NCBI RefSeq assembly: GCF_010686765.1
Contig: NZ_JAAGWF010000002.1
Coordinates: 186,001 to 250,000, forward strand
Direction: 5' to 3'
Source: Geodermatophilus sabuli
GTDB lineage: Bacteria; Actinomycetota; Actinomycetes; Mycobacteriales; Geodermatophilaceae
Length of the DNA stretch: 64,000 bases
In this document: one piece after another, positions 40,020-48,391 of the stretch
Position numbering within the stretch: position 1 is the first letter of the stretch
Layout of the letters: every line of letters starts with the position of its first letter
Position numbers and translations under genes: made by a program
Notes under the pieces: generated by a model
Database searches by the model: none
What the model saw: only the letters and a program-made list of their open reading frames with translations
What the model was told of the DNA's origin: nothing

Positions 40020-40025
40020 TAGGCT
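40020..40025 (+). promoter_or_regulatory. -10 box of leaderless ltrA
   Basis: TAGGCT lies exactly six bases before the GTG at 40032. No ribosome-binding site is present, so the transcript probably begins at the start codon. Confidence 0.55.
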
Positions 40026-40031
40026 GGCGCG

Positions 40032-41270
40032 GTGACGGATCAGGCCGGCCCCTCGGGGCGACGAGTGCGCGTCCGCATGCGCGGACGGCCGACCGACGAG
40101 GCACACCGCGTCGCCAGCCCGCTGGAGCTGCTGTTCGACCTCACCTTCGTCGTCGCCGTCGCGAGCATCACCGCGGAACTGGCCCACGGCATCGCGGCCG
40201 GCCACGCCCTCGAGGAGCTGACGCCCTTCCTCCAGGTCTTCTTCGCGATCTGGTGGGCGTGGATGAACTCCACCTGGTTCGCCTCCTCCTACGACACCGA
40301 CGACGTCCCCTACCGCCTCATGACGATGGTGCAGATGGCGGGGGTGCTCGTGCTCGCCGCGGGAGTGCCGGCCGCGTTCGCCGAGTCGGACTACCGGGCC
40401 GTCACCGTCGGCTACCTGGTCATGCGGGTCGGGCTGGTGGCCCAGTGGGTGCGGGCGGGGCTGGAGGACCCCGACGGCCGGCGGACCGCCTTCCGCTACG
40501 CGCTCGGGATCTCCGTCGTCCAGGTGGGCTGGCTGGCCCGCCTGGTGTGCGCGGAGACCGGCGTCCTGCCGGAGACGGCGCTGCTGCCGGTGTTCCTCGG
40601 CCTGGTCGTCCTCGAGCTGGCGGTGCCGCGGTGGGCGGAGCGGACCCGGCGCACCAGCTGGCACCCGCACCACATCGCCGAGCGCTACGGGCTGTTCGTG
40701 ATCATCCTGCTCGGTGAGAGCGTGCTGGCCGCGTCGACCGGGGTGCAGGCCGCGACCGCGGACGGCGCCGGGGTGAGCCGGTCCCTCGTGACCATCGCCG
40801 TCAGCGGGCTGGTCCTCCTCTTCGCCCTCTGGTGGCTGTACTTCCTGGAGCCGGCGGGGGAGGGGCTCGCCCGCAGCCGCCACCGGTCGTTCCTGTGGGG
40901 GTACGGCCACTACGGGATCTTCGCGGCGCTCGCCGCCCTCGGCGCCGGCCTCGAGGTCGCCGTCGAGCACACCGGTCACCCCGTGGACGTGTCGGCGACC
41001 GGCGTCGGCTACGCCGTGGCGATCCCCACCTGCGCGTTCCTGGTCCTCCTCTGGGCCGTGCACGCCCCGATCGTGGACCGGCCGGTCATCCGCCCGGCCC
41101 TGATCCTGACGGCCGCCGCCGTCGTCGTCGCGGTGCCGCTGGCGGCGGACGTCGTCGGGCTCCCCGCCGTGATCGCGGCCATCGCCGTCGTGTGCTCCCT
41201 GCTGGTCGGGACGACGGTCGCGTCGCGACCGGAGCGATCGACGGCGCGGCTCGCCGGCCTCGGCGCCTGA
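40032..41270 (+). CDS. LtrA (low temperature requirement A) family membrane protein
   Basis: A 412-residue integral membrane protein with about ten to twelve helices. The N-terminal signature Pro-Leu-Glu-Leu-Leu-Phe-Asp-Leu-Thr-Phe-Val-Val-Ala-Val and the central His-Ile-Ala-Glu-Arg-Tyr-Gly-Leu-Phe-Val-Ile-Ile-Leu-Leu-Gly-Glu-Ser define the LtrA family. It was named from a Listeria mutant unable to grow in the cold; its transport or signalling function is not known. The gene seems to have a leaderless promoter of its own. Confidence 0.9.
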   Translation: MTDQAGPSGRRVRVRMRGRPTDEAHRVASPLELLFDLTFVVAVASITAELAHGIAAGHALEELTPFLQVFFAIWWAWMNSTWFASSYDTDDVPYRLMTMVQMAGVLVLAAGVPAAFAESDYRAVTVGYLVMRVGLVAQWVRAGLEDPDGRRTAFRYALGISVVQVGWLARLVCAETGVLPETALLPVFLGLVVLELAVPRWAERTRRTSWHPHHIAERYGLFVIILLGESVLAASTGVQAATADGAGVSRSLVTIAVSGLVLLFALWWLYFLEPAGEGLARSRHRSFLWGYGHYGIFAALAALGAGLEVAVEHTGHPVDVSATGVGYAVAIPTCAFLVLLWAVHAPIVDRPVIRPALILTAAAVVVAVPLAADVVGLPAVIAAIAVVCSLLVGTTVASRPERSTARLAGLGA

Positions 41271-41353
41271 GCCCTCCGTCGAGTTGCGCCCGCCGCGACC
41301 CGGGGCGTTGGCTCGCGGGAGCGACCCAGGCGGACCCACGAGGGGATCACCAC

Positions 41354-42631
41354 GTGCGACGGAGGCTCCCGCTCGCGCCCATCTCGACGGCGCGGCAGCT
41401 ACCGAGGCCCGCGGAACTGCGCCGGCTGGTGCAGTTCCGGCGACCCGAGCTCGGCGCGACGACCCGCCGGCTGAGCCGCGCGCTCACCATCGGTGACCTG
41501 CGGCGGGCCGCCGCCCGCACCACACCGAGGGCGGTCTTCGACTACGTCGACGGGGCCGCGGAGGAGGAGATCACCGCGGCCCGCAACGTCGCGGCGTACC
41601 GCAGGGTCACCTTCGCGCCGGACGCGCTCGCCTCGGTGGCCGACCCGGACACCGGGGTGGACCTGCTGGGGCGGCGCATCCGCCTCCCGCTGGTCCTCGC
41701 GCCCACCGGCTACACGCGGATGATGCACCACCACGGCGAGGCCGCCGTCGCGCGCGTGGCCGAGCACGTCGGCATCCCGTACTGCCTCTCCACGGTCGGG
41801 TCGACCTCGATCGGGGACGTCCGCGCCGCCGCGCCCGGTGCGGACCTGTGGTTCCAGCTGTTCTTCACCGCCGACGAACGACTCAACGAGACCCTCGTGG
41901 CCCAGGCCGAGGACGCCGGGTACTCCACCCTCCTGGTCACCGTGGACACGGCGGTGTCCGGCATGCGCCTGCGGGACGTCGCCAACGGGCTCACCATCCC
42001 GCCGGCGCTCACCGCCCGGACCGTCCTGGACATGTCGCGCCGACCCGGCTGGCTGTTCCACAAGCTGACCACCGCCGGCCTGACGTTCGCCGTCCTCGGC
42101 AGCGCCGTCGAGGGCAGTCCCACGCCCGGCGAGGTGGCGAGCCTCATGTTCGACCCGGGCACGGACCTCGCGGCGCTGGACTGGTTGCGCCGGCGCTGGC
42201 CGCGGACGCTGCTGGTGAAGGGCGTCACGACGCCGGACTCGGCCCGCCGGATCATGGAGCGGGGCGCGGACGGGATCGTGGTCTCCAACCACGGCGGCCG
42301 CCAGCTGGACCGCTCCGCGGCGACGCTGGACGTCCTGCCCGCCATCCGGGCGGCCGTCGGGAACCGCGCGACCGTGTTGATCGACGGCGGGGTCCTGCAC
42401 GGCCAGGACGTCGTCGCCGCCCGTGCGCTCGGCGCCGACGCGGCGATGATCGGCCGGGCCTACCTCTACGGGCTCATGGCCGGTGGCCAGGACGGCGTCC
42501 TGCGGGCCTGCGAGATCCTCGCCGAGGAGTACCAGCGCTGCATGCAGCTGCTCGGCGTCCGGCGCAGTGCGGACCTCGGCCCCCGCCACGTCGCGTCCGC
42601 CCCCGCCGGGACCAGCGGGACGGCGGTCTGA
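41354..42631 (+). CDS. FMN-dependent alpha-hydroxyacid oxidase (LldD-like)
   Basis: A 425-residue TIM-barrel flavoenzyme. Its N-terminal half carries the FMN site (Leu-Ala-Pro-Thr-Gly-Tyr-Thr-Arg-Met) and the C-terminal half Ser-Asn-His-Gly-Gly-Arg-Gln-Leu-Asp, with the catalytic His and substrate-binding Arg. It would oxidise an L-2-hydroxyacid such as lactate, glycolate or a sugar-derived acid to the 2-oxoacid. An N-terminal extension of about 40 residues is basic. GAGGGG is found before the GTG. It lies 93 bases before the galactonate-type operon on the same strand and may be part of the same pathway. Confidence 0.9.
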   Translation: MRRRLPLAPISTARQLPRPAELRRLVQFRRPELGATTRRLSRALTIGDLRRAAARTTPRAVFDYVDGAAEEEITAARNVAAYRRVTFAPDALASVADPDTGVDLLGRRIRLPLVLAPTGYTRMMHHHGEAAVARVAEHVGIPYCLSTVGSTSIGDVRAAAPGADLWFQLFFTADERLNETLVAQAEDAGYSTLLVTVDTAVSGMRLRDVANGLTIPPALTARTVLDMSRRPGWLFHKLTTAGLTFAVLGSAVEGSPTPGEVASLMFDPGTDLAALDWLRRRWPRTLLVKGVTTPDSARRIMERGADGIVVSNHGGRQLDRSAATLDVLPAIRAAVGNRATVLIDGGVLHGQDVVAARALGADAAMIGRAYLYGLMAGGQDGVLRACEILAEEYQRCMQLLGVRRSADLGPRHVASAPAGTSGTAV

Positions 42632-42699
42632 CGGGGACGCCGCCGAGGGCCGTCGCTCCGCTTGCGAGCGCCGCGCCGACGTGGGGGAATGGCCGCGCC

Positions 42700-42715
42700 A
42701 GTGATCCCGATCACA
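42700..42715. promoter_or_regulatory. CRP-like palindrome before the transporter gene
   Basis: AGTGATCCCGATCACA, a GTGA-N6-TCAC palindrome, ends nine bases before the ATG at 42725. It fits the CRP consensus and would suit catabolite control of a sugar-acid operon. A GntR-type regulator is an alternative. The close match to 2970-2985 is worth noting. Confidence 0.5.
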
Positions 42716-42724
42716 GGGGGCGTG

Positions 42725-44170
42725 ATGGCCACCACCCGTGAATCCGGAGGACGCCGGGCCTCGGTCACCGACCGGTTCCCGACCAAGCACCTGCCCGCGC
42801 CGTCGGTGCGCGACATGCCCGAGCCGCCGGCGCGGTTCCGGCACGTCATCGGCCCGGGGATCATCGCGGCCGGCGTCGGCATGGCCAGCGGCGAGTTCAT
42901 CCTGTACCCCTACATCGCCTCCCAGGTGGGGCTGGTCTTCGTGTGGGCCGCCTTCGTCGGGCTGGCCACCCAGTACTTCCTCAACATGGAGATCGAGCGC
43001 TACACGCTCGCGACCGGGGAGACGGCGCTCACCGGCTTCAGCCGGTACTGGCGGCACTGGGGCCTGGTCTTCGCGATCCTGGCGTACTTCGCCAACATCT
43101 GGCCGGGATGGGCGACCAGCTCGGCGACGCTGGTCACCTACCTGGTCGGCGGCGACGTGGTGCCGATCGCGATCGGCATGCTGCTGCTGATCGGCGTCAC
43201 GCTGACGATGGCCCCGGTGGTGTACCAGGCGCTCGAGAAGATCGAGATGTTCAAGGTCGCCGCCGTCCTGGTGCTGATCATCGTCGCGTCGATCTTCGCG
43301 ATCGGCGCCTCGGACTGGGCCGACACCTCGCAGATCGTCACCGAGGCCGGCCTGCCGGCCGAGGAGCTCGGCTTCGCCCTCTTGCTGGGTGCCCTCGCCT
43401 TCGCCGGCGCCGGCGGCGGGCAGAACCTGTGCCAGAGCAACTGGATCCGGGACAAGCGCTTCGGCATGGGCGCCTACGTGCCGCGGATCGTCAGCCCGGT
43501 CACCGGCAACCCCGAGGCGGCGCCGTCGACCGGGTTCGCGTTCGAGCCGACCCCGGAGAACCTGGGGCGCTGGCGGCGGTGGTGGAAGTTCGCCAACGTC
43601 GAGCAGCTGACCACCTTCGTCGCGATCAGCTTCCTGACCATCCTGTTCACCTCGCTGCTGGCCTACGCCACCGTCTTCGGTGAGGAGGGGCTGGCCAGCG
43701 ACATCTCGTTCCTCCAGGTCGAGGGCGACGCGCTCAACGACGCGGTCGGCGGCTGGTTCGGCACCTTCTTCTGGGTCATCGGGGCGATCTCGCTGTTCGC
43801 CGCGGCGCTGGGCATCGTGGACTACACCAGCCGGCTGGGGGCCGACGTCCTCAAGACGGCGTACCTGAAGGGCGCGAACGAGAGCAAGATCTACTTCGCC
43901 CTGGTCTGGGGTCTGGTCCTCATCGGGTGCGTCGTCCTGCTCTCCGGGCTCGACCAGCCGCTGGTGCTGCTGGTGATCGCCGCGGTGACCGGCGGACTGA
44001 TGATGTTCATCTACTCGGCGCTGCTCCTGGTCCTCAACCGGCGCACCCTGCCGCCGGAGATCCGCCCGGGCATGGTGCGGGTCGCGGCCTTGGTCTGGTC
44101 GTTCCTGCTCTTCGGGTTCCTCTCGGTGCTCACCTTCGACGAGCAGCTGCGCCGACTCTTCGGCGGGTGA
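42725..44170 (+). CDS. Nramp-fold transporter lacking the metal-binding motifs
   Basis: A 481-residue membrane protein with about 11 helices and clear Nramp-family shape. In helix 1 the canonical Asp-Pro-Gly-Asn becomes Ala-Ser-Gly-Glu (within Gly-Met-Ala-Ser-Gly-Glu-Phe near residue 55). In helix 6 the Met-Pro-His-Asn is Gly-Gly-Gln-Asn. The residues that bind Mn or Fe in true Nramp proteins are therefore absent. Its downstream partner starts in a GTGA overlap with its stop, and the following genes encode sugar-acid enzymes. The context suggests it carries an organic acid such as galactonate; this is inference. Annotation as a divalent-metal transporter would probably mislead. Confidence 0.8.
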   Translation: MATTRESGGRRASVTDRFPTKHLPAPSVRDMPEPPARFRHVIGPGIIAAGVGMASGEFILYPYIASQVGLVFVWAAFVGLATQYFLNMEIERYTLATGETALTGFSRYWRHWGLVFAILAYFANIWPGWATSSATLVTYLVGGDVVPIAIGMLLLIGVTLTMAPVVYQALEKIEMFKVAAVLVLIIVASIFAIGASDWADTSQIVTEAGLPAEELGFALLLGALAFAGAGGGQNLCQSNWIRDKRFGMGAYVPRIVSPVTGNPEAAPSTGFAFEPTPENLGRWRRWWKFANVEQLTTFVAISFLTILFTSLLAYATVFGEEGLASDISFLQVEGDALNDAVGGWFGTFFWVIGAISLFAAALGIVDYTSRLGADVLKTAYLKGANESKIYFALVWGLVLIGCVVLLSGLDQPLVLLVIAAVTGGLMMFIYSALLLVLNRRTLPPEIRPGMVRVAALVWSFLLFGFLSVLTFDEQLRRLFGG

Positions 44171-45135
44171 GCGTGAGCCCGGCCATCACCGACGCGCTCC
44201 GGGTGGTCACCGCCGGCGAGACCATGGTGCTCGTCGTCCCGACGTCGCCCGGCCGGCTGCGGCACGCCACCAGCGTGCGGCTGTCCGTCGGCGGCGCCGA
44301 GAGCAACGTCGCCATCGGCCTGGCCCGGCTCGGCGTCCCGGCGAGCTGGGTGAGCGCTCTGGGGGACGACGAACCGGGGGAGCTGGTGCTGCACCGGATC
44401 CGGGCCGAGGGCGTCGACACCGGCGCGGTCCGCCGGGTGCCCGACCGGCCCACGGGGCTGTACCTGCGCGAGGAGGTCGCCGGGGCGCTGCGGGTCTACT
44501 ACCACCGCCGCGGCTCGGCCGCCGCCACGCTGGCGCCGGGCGCGTTCGACCCCTCGGTGCTGGCCGGGGCCGGCTTCCTGCACCTGACCGGCATCACCGC
44601 AGCGCTGTCGCCCGAGTGCGCCGAGTTCGTCCCCTGGGCGGCGCGGACGGCCGCGGAGGCCGGGGTCCGCGTCAGCTACGACGTGAACTACCGCAGCCGG
44701 CTCTGGGACCCGGCGGCCGCGCGGGCGGCCACCGAGGCGGTGCTGCCGCACGTCGACGTGCTCCTCGTCGGCGACGAGGAGGCGTCGGCCCTGTGGGGAT
44801 GGGACGAGGACACCTGCCTCGAGCGGTTCCCGGACGCCGGACCGGGGGAGGTCGTCGTCAAGCTCGGTGCCCGCGGCTGTGCCGCGGTGATCGACGGCGA
44901 TCGCCTGACCGCCGCCGGCTTCCCGGTCCGCCAGGTCGACCCGATCGGTGCCGGCGACGCCTTCGCGGCCGGCTACCTCGCGGCGACCCTGTGGGGTTCC
45001 GCGCCGGAGGAGCGGCTGCGGACCGCCAACGCCATGGGCGCGTTCTGCGTCCAGGGCCTCGGTGACTACGAGGGGCTGCCGAGCCGACGCGAGCTCACGG
45101 CCTTCCTCGACCAGACCGTCGACCTCGGGAGGTGA
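44167..45135 (+). CDS. PfkB-family sugar kinase, probable 2-keto-3-deoxy acid kinase
   Basis: A 322-residue ribokinase-fold protein. Motifs: Val-Gly-Gly-Ala-Glu-Ser-Asn-Val-Ala near residue 40 for substrate binding, and the PfkB signature Asp-Pro-Ile-Gly-Ala-Gly-Asp-Ala-Phe-Ala-Ala-Gly near 262 with the catalytic Asp. Gene context (DgoD, aldolase) indicates phosphorylation of 2-keto-3-deoxygalactonate or -gluconate. E. coli DgoK belongs to another fold, so this would be a non-orthologous replacement. The GTG overlaps the transporter stop (GTGA); a second in-frame GTG six bases on is an alternative start. Confidence 0.87.
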   Translation: MSVSPAITDALRVVTAGETMVLVVPTSPGRLRHATSVRLSVGGAESNVAIGLARLGVPASWVSALGDDEPGELVLHRIRAEGVDTGAVRRVPDRPTGLYLREEVAGALRVYYHRRGSAAATLAPGAFDPSVLAGAGFLHLTGITAALSPECAEFVPWAARTAAEAGVRVSYDVNYRSRLWDPAAARAATEAVLPHVDVLLVGDEEASALWGWDEDTCLERFPDAGPGEVVVKLGARGCAAVIDGDRLTAAGFPVRQVDPIGAGDAFAAGYLAATLWGSAPEERLRTANAMGAFCVQGLGDYEGLPSRRELTAFLDQTVDLGR

Positions 45136-45140
45136 GCTGC

Positions 45141-46028
45141 GTGTCCGGACCCGGAGACGTGCTGCAGGGGGTGTACGTCGCGAACGTGACGCCGTTCCGC
45201 GACGACGACCGGTTCAGCGTCGACGTCGACGCCTACGTCGCCCACGTGGAGTGGCTCGCCGGGCACGGCGTGACCGGCGTGATCCCGTTCGGCACCAACG
45301 GCGAGGGGCCGTCGGTCGCCGCGCACGAGAAGCGGGCGGTGCTCGAGGCGCTGCTGCCGCGGGTCGGGGACCTGCAGGTCGTGCCCACGGTGGCCGAGGG
45401 CAACCTGCCCGACACGCTCGACCTGCTGGCGTACCTCGACGACCTGCCGGTCCGGGCGGTCATGGTCCTGCCCCCGTACTACTTCACGCCGGTGGAGGCC
45501 GACGGGCTGCGGTCGTTCTACGAGCGCGTCCTGGCGGCCACCCGCCATCCGGTCGTGATGTACCACATCCCGAAGTACGCGGTGCCGCTGCCGCCGGAGC
45601 TGGTGACGGCCCTGCCGGTGTGGGGCGTCAAGGACTCCGGGGGAGAGGCGGGCTACGCCCAGACCGTGCGCGACGCGGGCAAGGGGGTGCTCGTCGGCAC
45701 CGAGGACGACCTGCCCACCCGGCTGCTCACCGCGGACGGCTCGATCTCGGCGCTGGCCAACATCGTCCCCGAGCAGGTGGTGGCGCTCTACGCGCACGTG
45801 CGCGCCGGACGGACCGATCAGGCCGCGCGCCTGTCCGGCCACCTGCAGGAGGTGCGGGCCATGACCAAGCAGCACACCTCGGCCGGCGTCCTCAAGCGGG
45901 TCGCCGAGCAGCGGCACGGGCACCCGATGGGGACGGTGCGCCCACCGCTGCTGCCGGTTCCGGCCTCGTTCGACGCCGCCGGGGCGGCCGAGCGCGCCGC
46001 CGCCTCGCCGGTGCCGGCCGGCGGCTGA
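45141..46028 (+). CDS. DHDPS/N-acetylneuraminate lyase family aldolase
   Basis: A class I pyruvate-type aldolase of about 295 residues. The pyruvate-binding Gly-Thr-Asn-Gly-Glu-Gly near residue 52, the Tyr in Met-Tyr-His-Ile-Pro-Lys-Tyr near 137 and the Schiff-base Lys in Trp-Gly-Val-Lys-Asp-Ser-Gly-Gly near 163 are all in place. Context suggests cleavage of a 2-keto-3-deoxy sugar acid, or its phosphate, into pyruvate and glyceraldehyde (3-phosphate). I start at the GTG at 45141, because GGGAGG is well spaced for it; the GTG at 45132 that overlaps the kinase stop is too close to that site. Confidence 0.87.
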   Translation: MSGPGDVLQGVYVANVTPFRDDDRFSVDVDAYVAHVEWLAGHGVTGVIPFGTNGEGPSVAAHEKRAVLEALLPRVGDLQVVPTVAEGNLPDTLDLLAYLDDLPVRAVMVLPPYYFTPVEADGLRSFYERVLAATRHPVVMYHIPKYAVPLPPELVTALPVWGVKDSGGEAGYAQTVRDAGKGVLVGTEDDLPTRLLTADGSISALANIVPEQVVALYAHVRAGRTDQAARLSGHLQEVRAMTKQHTSAGVLKRVAEQRHGHPMGTVRPPLLPVPASFDAAGAAERAAASPVPAGG

Positions 46029-46037
46029 GGAGCGCCG

Positions 46038-46991
46038 GTGCGGGTGCTGGTGACCGACGCGGAGTACGCCTCGCTCGACGTCGAGGCCGCGATCCTCGGC
46101 GCAGCCGGCCACGAGCTGGTCCGCGGGCGGTGCCGGACGCCGGAGGACGTCATCGCGGCCGCGGGGGACGCCGAGGCGCTGGTGGTCCAGTACGCGCCGA
46201 TCACCGCCGCGGTGCTCGACGCGCTGCCCGGCGTCGGGCTGGTCAGCCGGTACGGCGTCGGCCTGGACGTCGTCGACCTCGACGCCGCCCGCGCGCGCGG
46301 GGTCTGGGTGTCCAACGTGCCCGACTACGGCACCACCGAGGTCGCGCTGCACGCGGTCGCGATGCTGCTGGCGCTGCTGCGCAACCTGCCCGGGCACGAC
46401 CGCGAGGTGCGCGCGGGCCGGTGGGACTACTCCCTCGGCGGGCCGCTGCGCCGTCCGGAGGAGCTGACCCTGGGCGTGGTGGGGCTCGGCCGGATCGGCC
46501 GGATGGTGGTGGAGCGGGCCGCGCCGTGGTTCGGGGCGTGCGTCGGGTACGACCCGCACCTGCCGGAGGAGCTGTGGCCCGACGGCGTCGTCCGGGCGCC
46601 GCTGGCGGAGCTGTTCGCCCGCAGCTCGGCGGTGACGCTGCACCTGCCGCTGACCGACGCGACCCGGGGGCTGGTCGGCGCGCGGCTGCTGGGCGCGATG
46701 CCGCCGGGCTCCCACCTGGTCAACACCGCCCGCGGTGGCCTCGTCGACACCGACGCGGTGCTCGACGCCCTCGCCTCGGGCCGGCTCGCCGGCGTCGCGC
46801 TCGACGTGCTCCCCGAGGAGCCGCCGCCGGCGGGGCACCCGCTGCTGACCCACCCGCGCGCGCTCGTCACGCCGCACGTCGCGTGGTACTCCGAGGCGGC
46901 CGAGGCGGAGCTGCGGCGCAAGGCCGCGCAGAACGTCGTCGACTGGGCACGGACCGGCCGGCCGACGTACGCCGTCGTCGAGGGGCGCTGA
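46038..46991 (+). CDS. D-2-hydroxyacid dehydrogenase
   Basis: A 317-residue NAD(P)-dependent dehydrogenase. Rossmann motif Gly-Leu-Gly-Arg-Ile-Gly near 155, catalytic Arg in Asn-Thr-Ala-Arg-Gly-Gly near 232, Glu in Leu-Pro-Glu-Glu-Pro and His in Thr-Pro-His-Val-Ala-Trp-Tyr-Ser-Glu. The His-Val-Ala-Trp-Tyr-Ser pattern resembles the CtBP/phosphoglycerate dehydrogenase branch. In this operon it could reduce hydroxypyruvate, tartronate semialdehyde or a 2-oxo sugar acid. It starts nine bases after the aldolase gene. Substrate is not determined. Confidence 0.87.
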   Translation: MRVLVTDAEYASLDVEAAILGAAGHELVRGRCRTPEDVIAAAGDAEALVVQYAPITAAVLDALPGVGLVSRYGVGLDVVDLDAARARGVWVSNVPDYGTTEVALHAVAMLLALLRNLPGHDREVRAGRWDYSLGGPLRRPEELTLGVVGLGRIGRMVVERAAPWFGACVGYDPHLPEELWPDGVVRAPLAELFARSSAVTLHLPLTDATRGLVGARLLGAMPPGSHLVNTARGGLVDTDAVLDALASGRLAGVALDVLPEEPPPAGHPLLTHPRALVTPHVAWYSEAAEAELRRKAAQNVVDWARTGRPTYAVVEGR

Positions 46992-46995
46992 GACC

Positions 46996-48144
46996 TCACC
47001 ACTCGGCGAACGAGCCGTCGGGGTGGCGCCACACCGGCCCGCGCCACCGGTGGCCGGTCCCCGCCGCCCGGCGGACGGCGGCCTCGTCGATCTGCACGCC
47101 GAGGCCCGGCCCCGTCGGGCGCGCGCACCAGCCGTCGGTGAAGGCGAACACGGACGGGTCGACGAGGTGGTCGAGCAGGTCCGCGCCGGTGTTGTAGTGG
47201 ATGCCCAGGCTCTGCTCCTGGATCAGCACGTTGGGCGCCGCGAAGTCCACCTGCAGGCAGGCCGCCAGGGCGATCGGCCCGAGCGGGCAGTGCGGGGCGA
47301 GCAGGACGTCGAAGGTCTCGGCCAGGGCGGCGATCCGCCGGCACTCGGAGATGCCGCCGGCGTGGGCGACGTCGGGCTGCGCGACAGCGATGCCGGCCTG
47401 CAGCACCGGGAGGAAGTCGGTACGGCTGTAGAGCCGCTCGCCGGTGGCGACCGGGATCGTGGTGGCCTCGACGACGTCGCGAAGCCGGTGCGGGGAGTGT
47501 TCCGGCAGGACCGGTTCCTCGATGAACAGCGGGCGCAGCGGCTCGAGCTCCGGCACGATCCGCCGGGCCATCGGGGTGGTGAACCGGCCGTGGAAGTCGA
47601 GGGCGAAGTCCCCGTCGGGCCCCATCGCATCGCGCACGGCAGCCGCGCGGGCGAGCGTGCGGTCGACGGCGGCGGTCGTGTCGAGGGGGCTCGTCCGGCC
47701 GGCGGCGTTGAGCTTGACCGCGGTGAAGCCGGCGGCCCGCTGCTCGGCGGCGGAGTCGGCGACCTCCGCTGGGTCGTCGCCGCCGATCCAGCTGTACACG
47801 CGGACCCGGTCGCGCACCGGGCCGCCGAGCAGCTGGTGGACGGGCACGCCGTAGGTCTTCCCGGCGATGTCCCACAGCGCCTGGTCCAGTCCCGCCACCG
47901 CCGAGGAGAGGACCGGGCCGCCCCGGTAGAAACCGGACTTCGACAGGACCTGCCAGTGGTCCTCGATCCGGAGCGGGTCCCGGCCGACGAGGAGGTCCGC
48001 CAGGTCGTGCACCGCGGCCTGCGCGGTGTGGCTGCGCCCCTCGAGCGTCGCCTCGCCCCAGCCGCTGACGCCCTCGTCGGTCGACACGTGGACGAACAGC
48101 CAGCGGGGTGGCACGAGGAAGGTCTCGACCCGGGTCACCCTCAC
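46996..48144 (-). CDS. dgoD: D-galactonate dehydratase (DgoD)
   Basis: A 382-residue enolase-superfamily enzyme, the same length as E. coli DgoD and strikingly similar along its length: Leu-Pro-Pro-Arg-Trp near the start, Gly-Phe-Tyr-Arg-Gly-Gly-Pro, Leu-Asp-Phe-His-Gly-Arg, Leu-Phe-Ile-Glu-Glu-Pro-Val, Ala-Pro-His-Cys-Pro-Leu-Gly-Pro-Ile-Ala, Gln-Glu-Gln-Ser-Leu-Gly-Ile-His-Tyr-Asn and the terminal Ala-Glu-Trp. Metal ligands (Asp, Glu, Glu) and the catalytic histidines are present. It converts D-galactonate to 2-dehydro-3-deoxygalactonate. GTG at 48144 has GGGAGG nine bases upstream. It faces the operon that would carry out the later steps. Confidence 0.93.
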   Translation of the reverse strand: MRVTRVETFLVPPRWLFVHVSTDEGVSGWGEATLEGRSHTAQAAVHDLADLLVGRDPLRIEDHWQVLSKSGFYRGGPVLSSAVAGLDQALWDIAGKTYGVPVHQLLGGPVRDRVRVYSWIGGDDPAEVADSAAEQRAAGFTAVKLNAAGRTSPLDTTAAVDRTLARAAAVRDAMGPDGDFALDFHGRFTTPMARRIVPELEPLRPLFIEEPVLPEHSPHRLRDVVEATTIPVATGERLYSRTDFLPVLQAGIAVAQPDVAHAGGISECRRIAALAETFDVLLAPHCPLGPIALAACLQVDFAAPNVLIQEQSLGIHYNTGADLLDHLVDPSVFAFTDGWCARPTGPGLGVQIDEAAVRRAAGTGHRWRGPVWRHPDGSFAEW

Positions 48145-48391
48145 CGCGACCGGCCTCCCGGCGCCGGCGGACCCGCGCTGCCGGGAGCGGTGCGCGCGCA
48201 GTCGGCGTCCACGGTCGGCAGTGTGCGGCAGCCGCGAGCGGGCCGCCAACGGCGCGGCCGGCCCGGGCTGCGGGGCGGCGGCGTCCCTGGTTGGGTCGGA
48301 CGACGGCGCCGGAGCCGTCCGCCGTCCCCCGGGCACGGGGACGGGACGGCCGGCGTGCCGCCACGCCCTGACCCGGAGGGACGAACCGCCC

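Noticed and set aside
37342-40104. A long minus-strand frame spanning the GAF-ANTAR and Crp-like region
   Set aside because: It covers intergenic DNA and genes on both strands and has no domain similarity. The genes beneath it have clear motifs.
42725-44170. Annotating the Nramp-fold gene as an Mn/Fe importer (mntH)
   Set aside because: The ligand motifs in helices 1 and 6 are replaced and the neighbours are sugar-acid enzymes.
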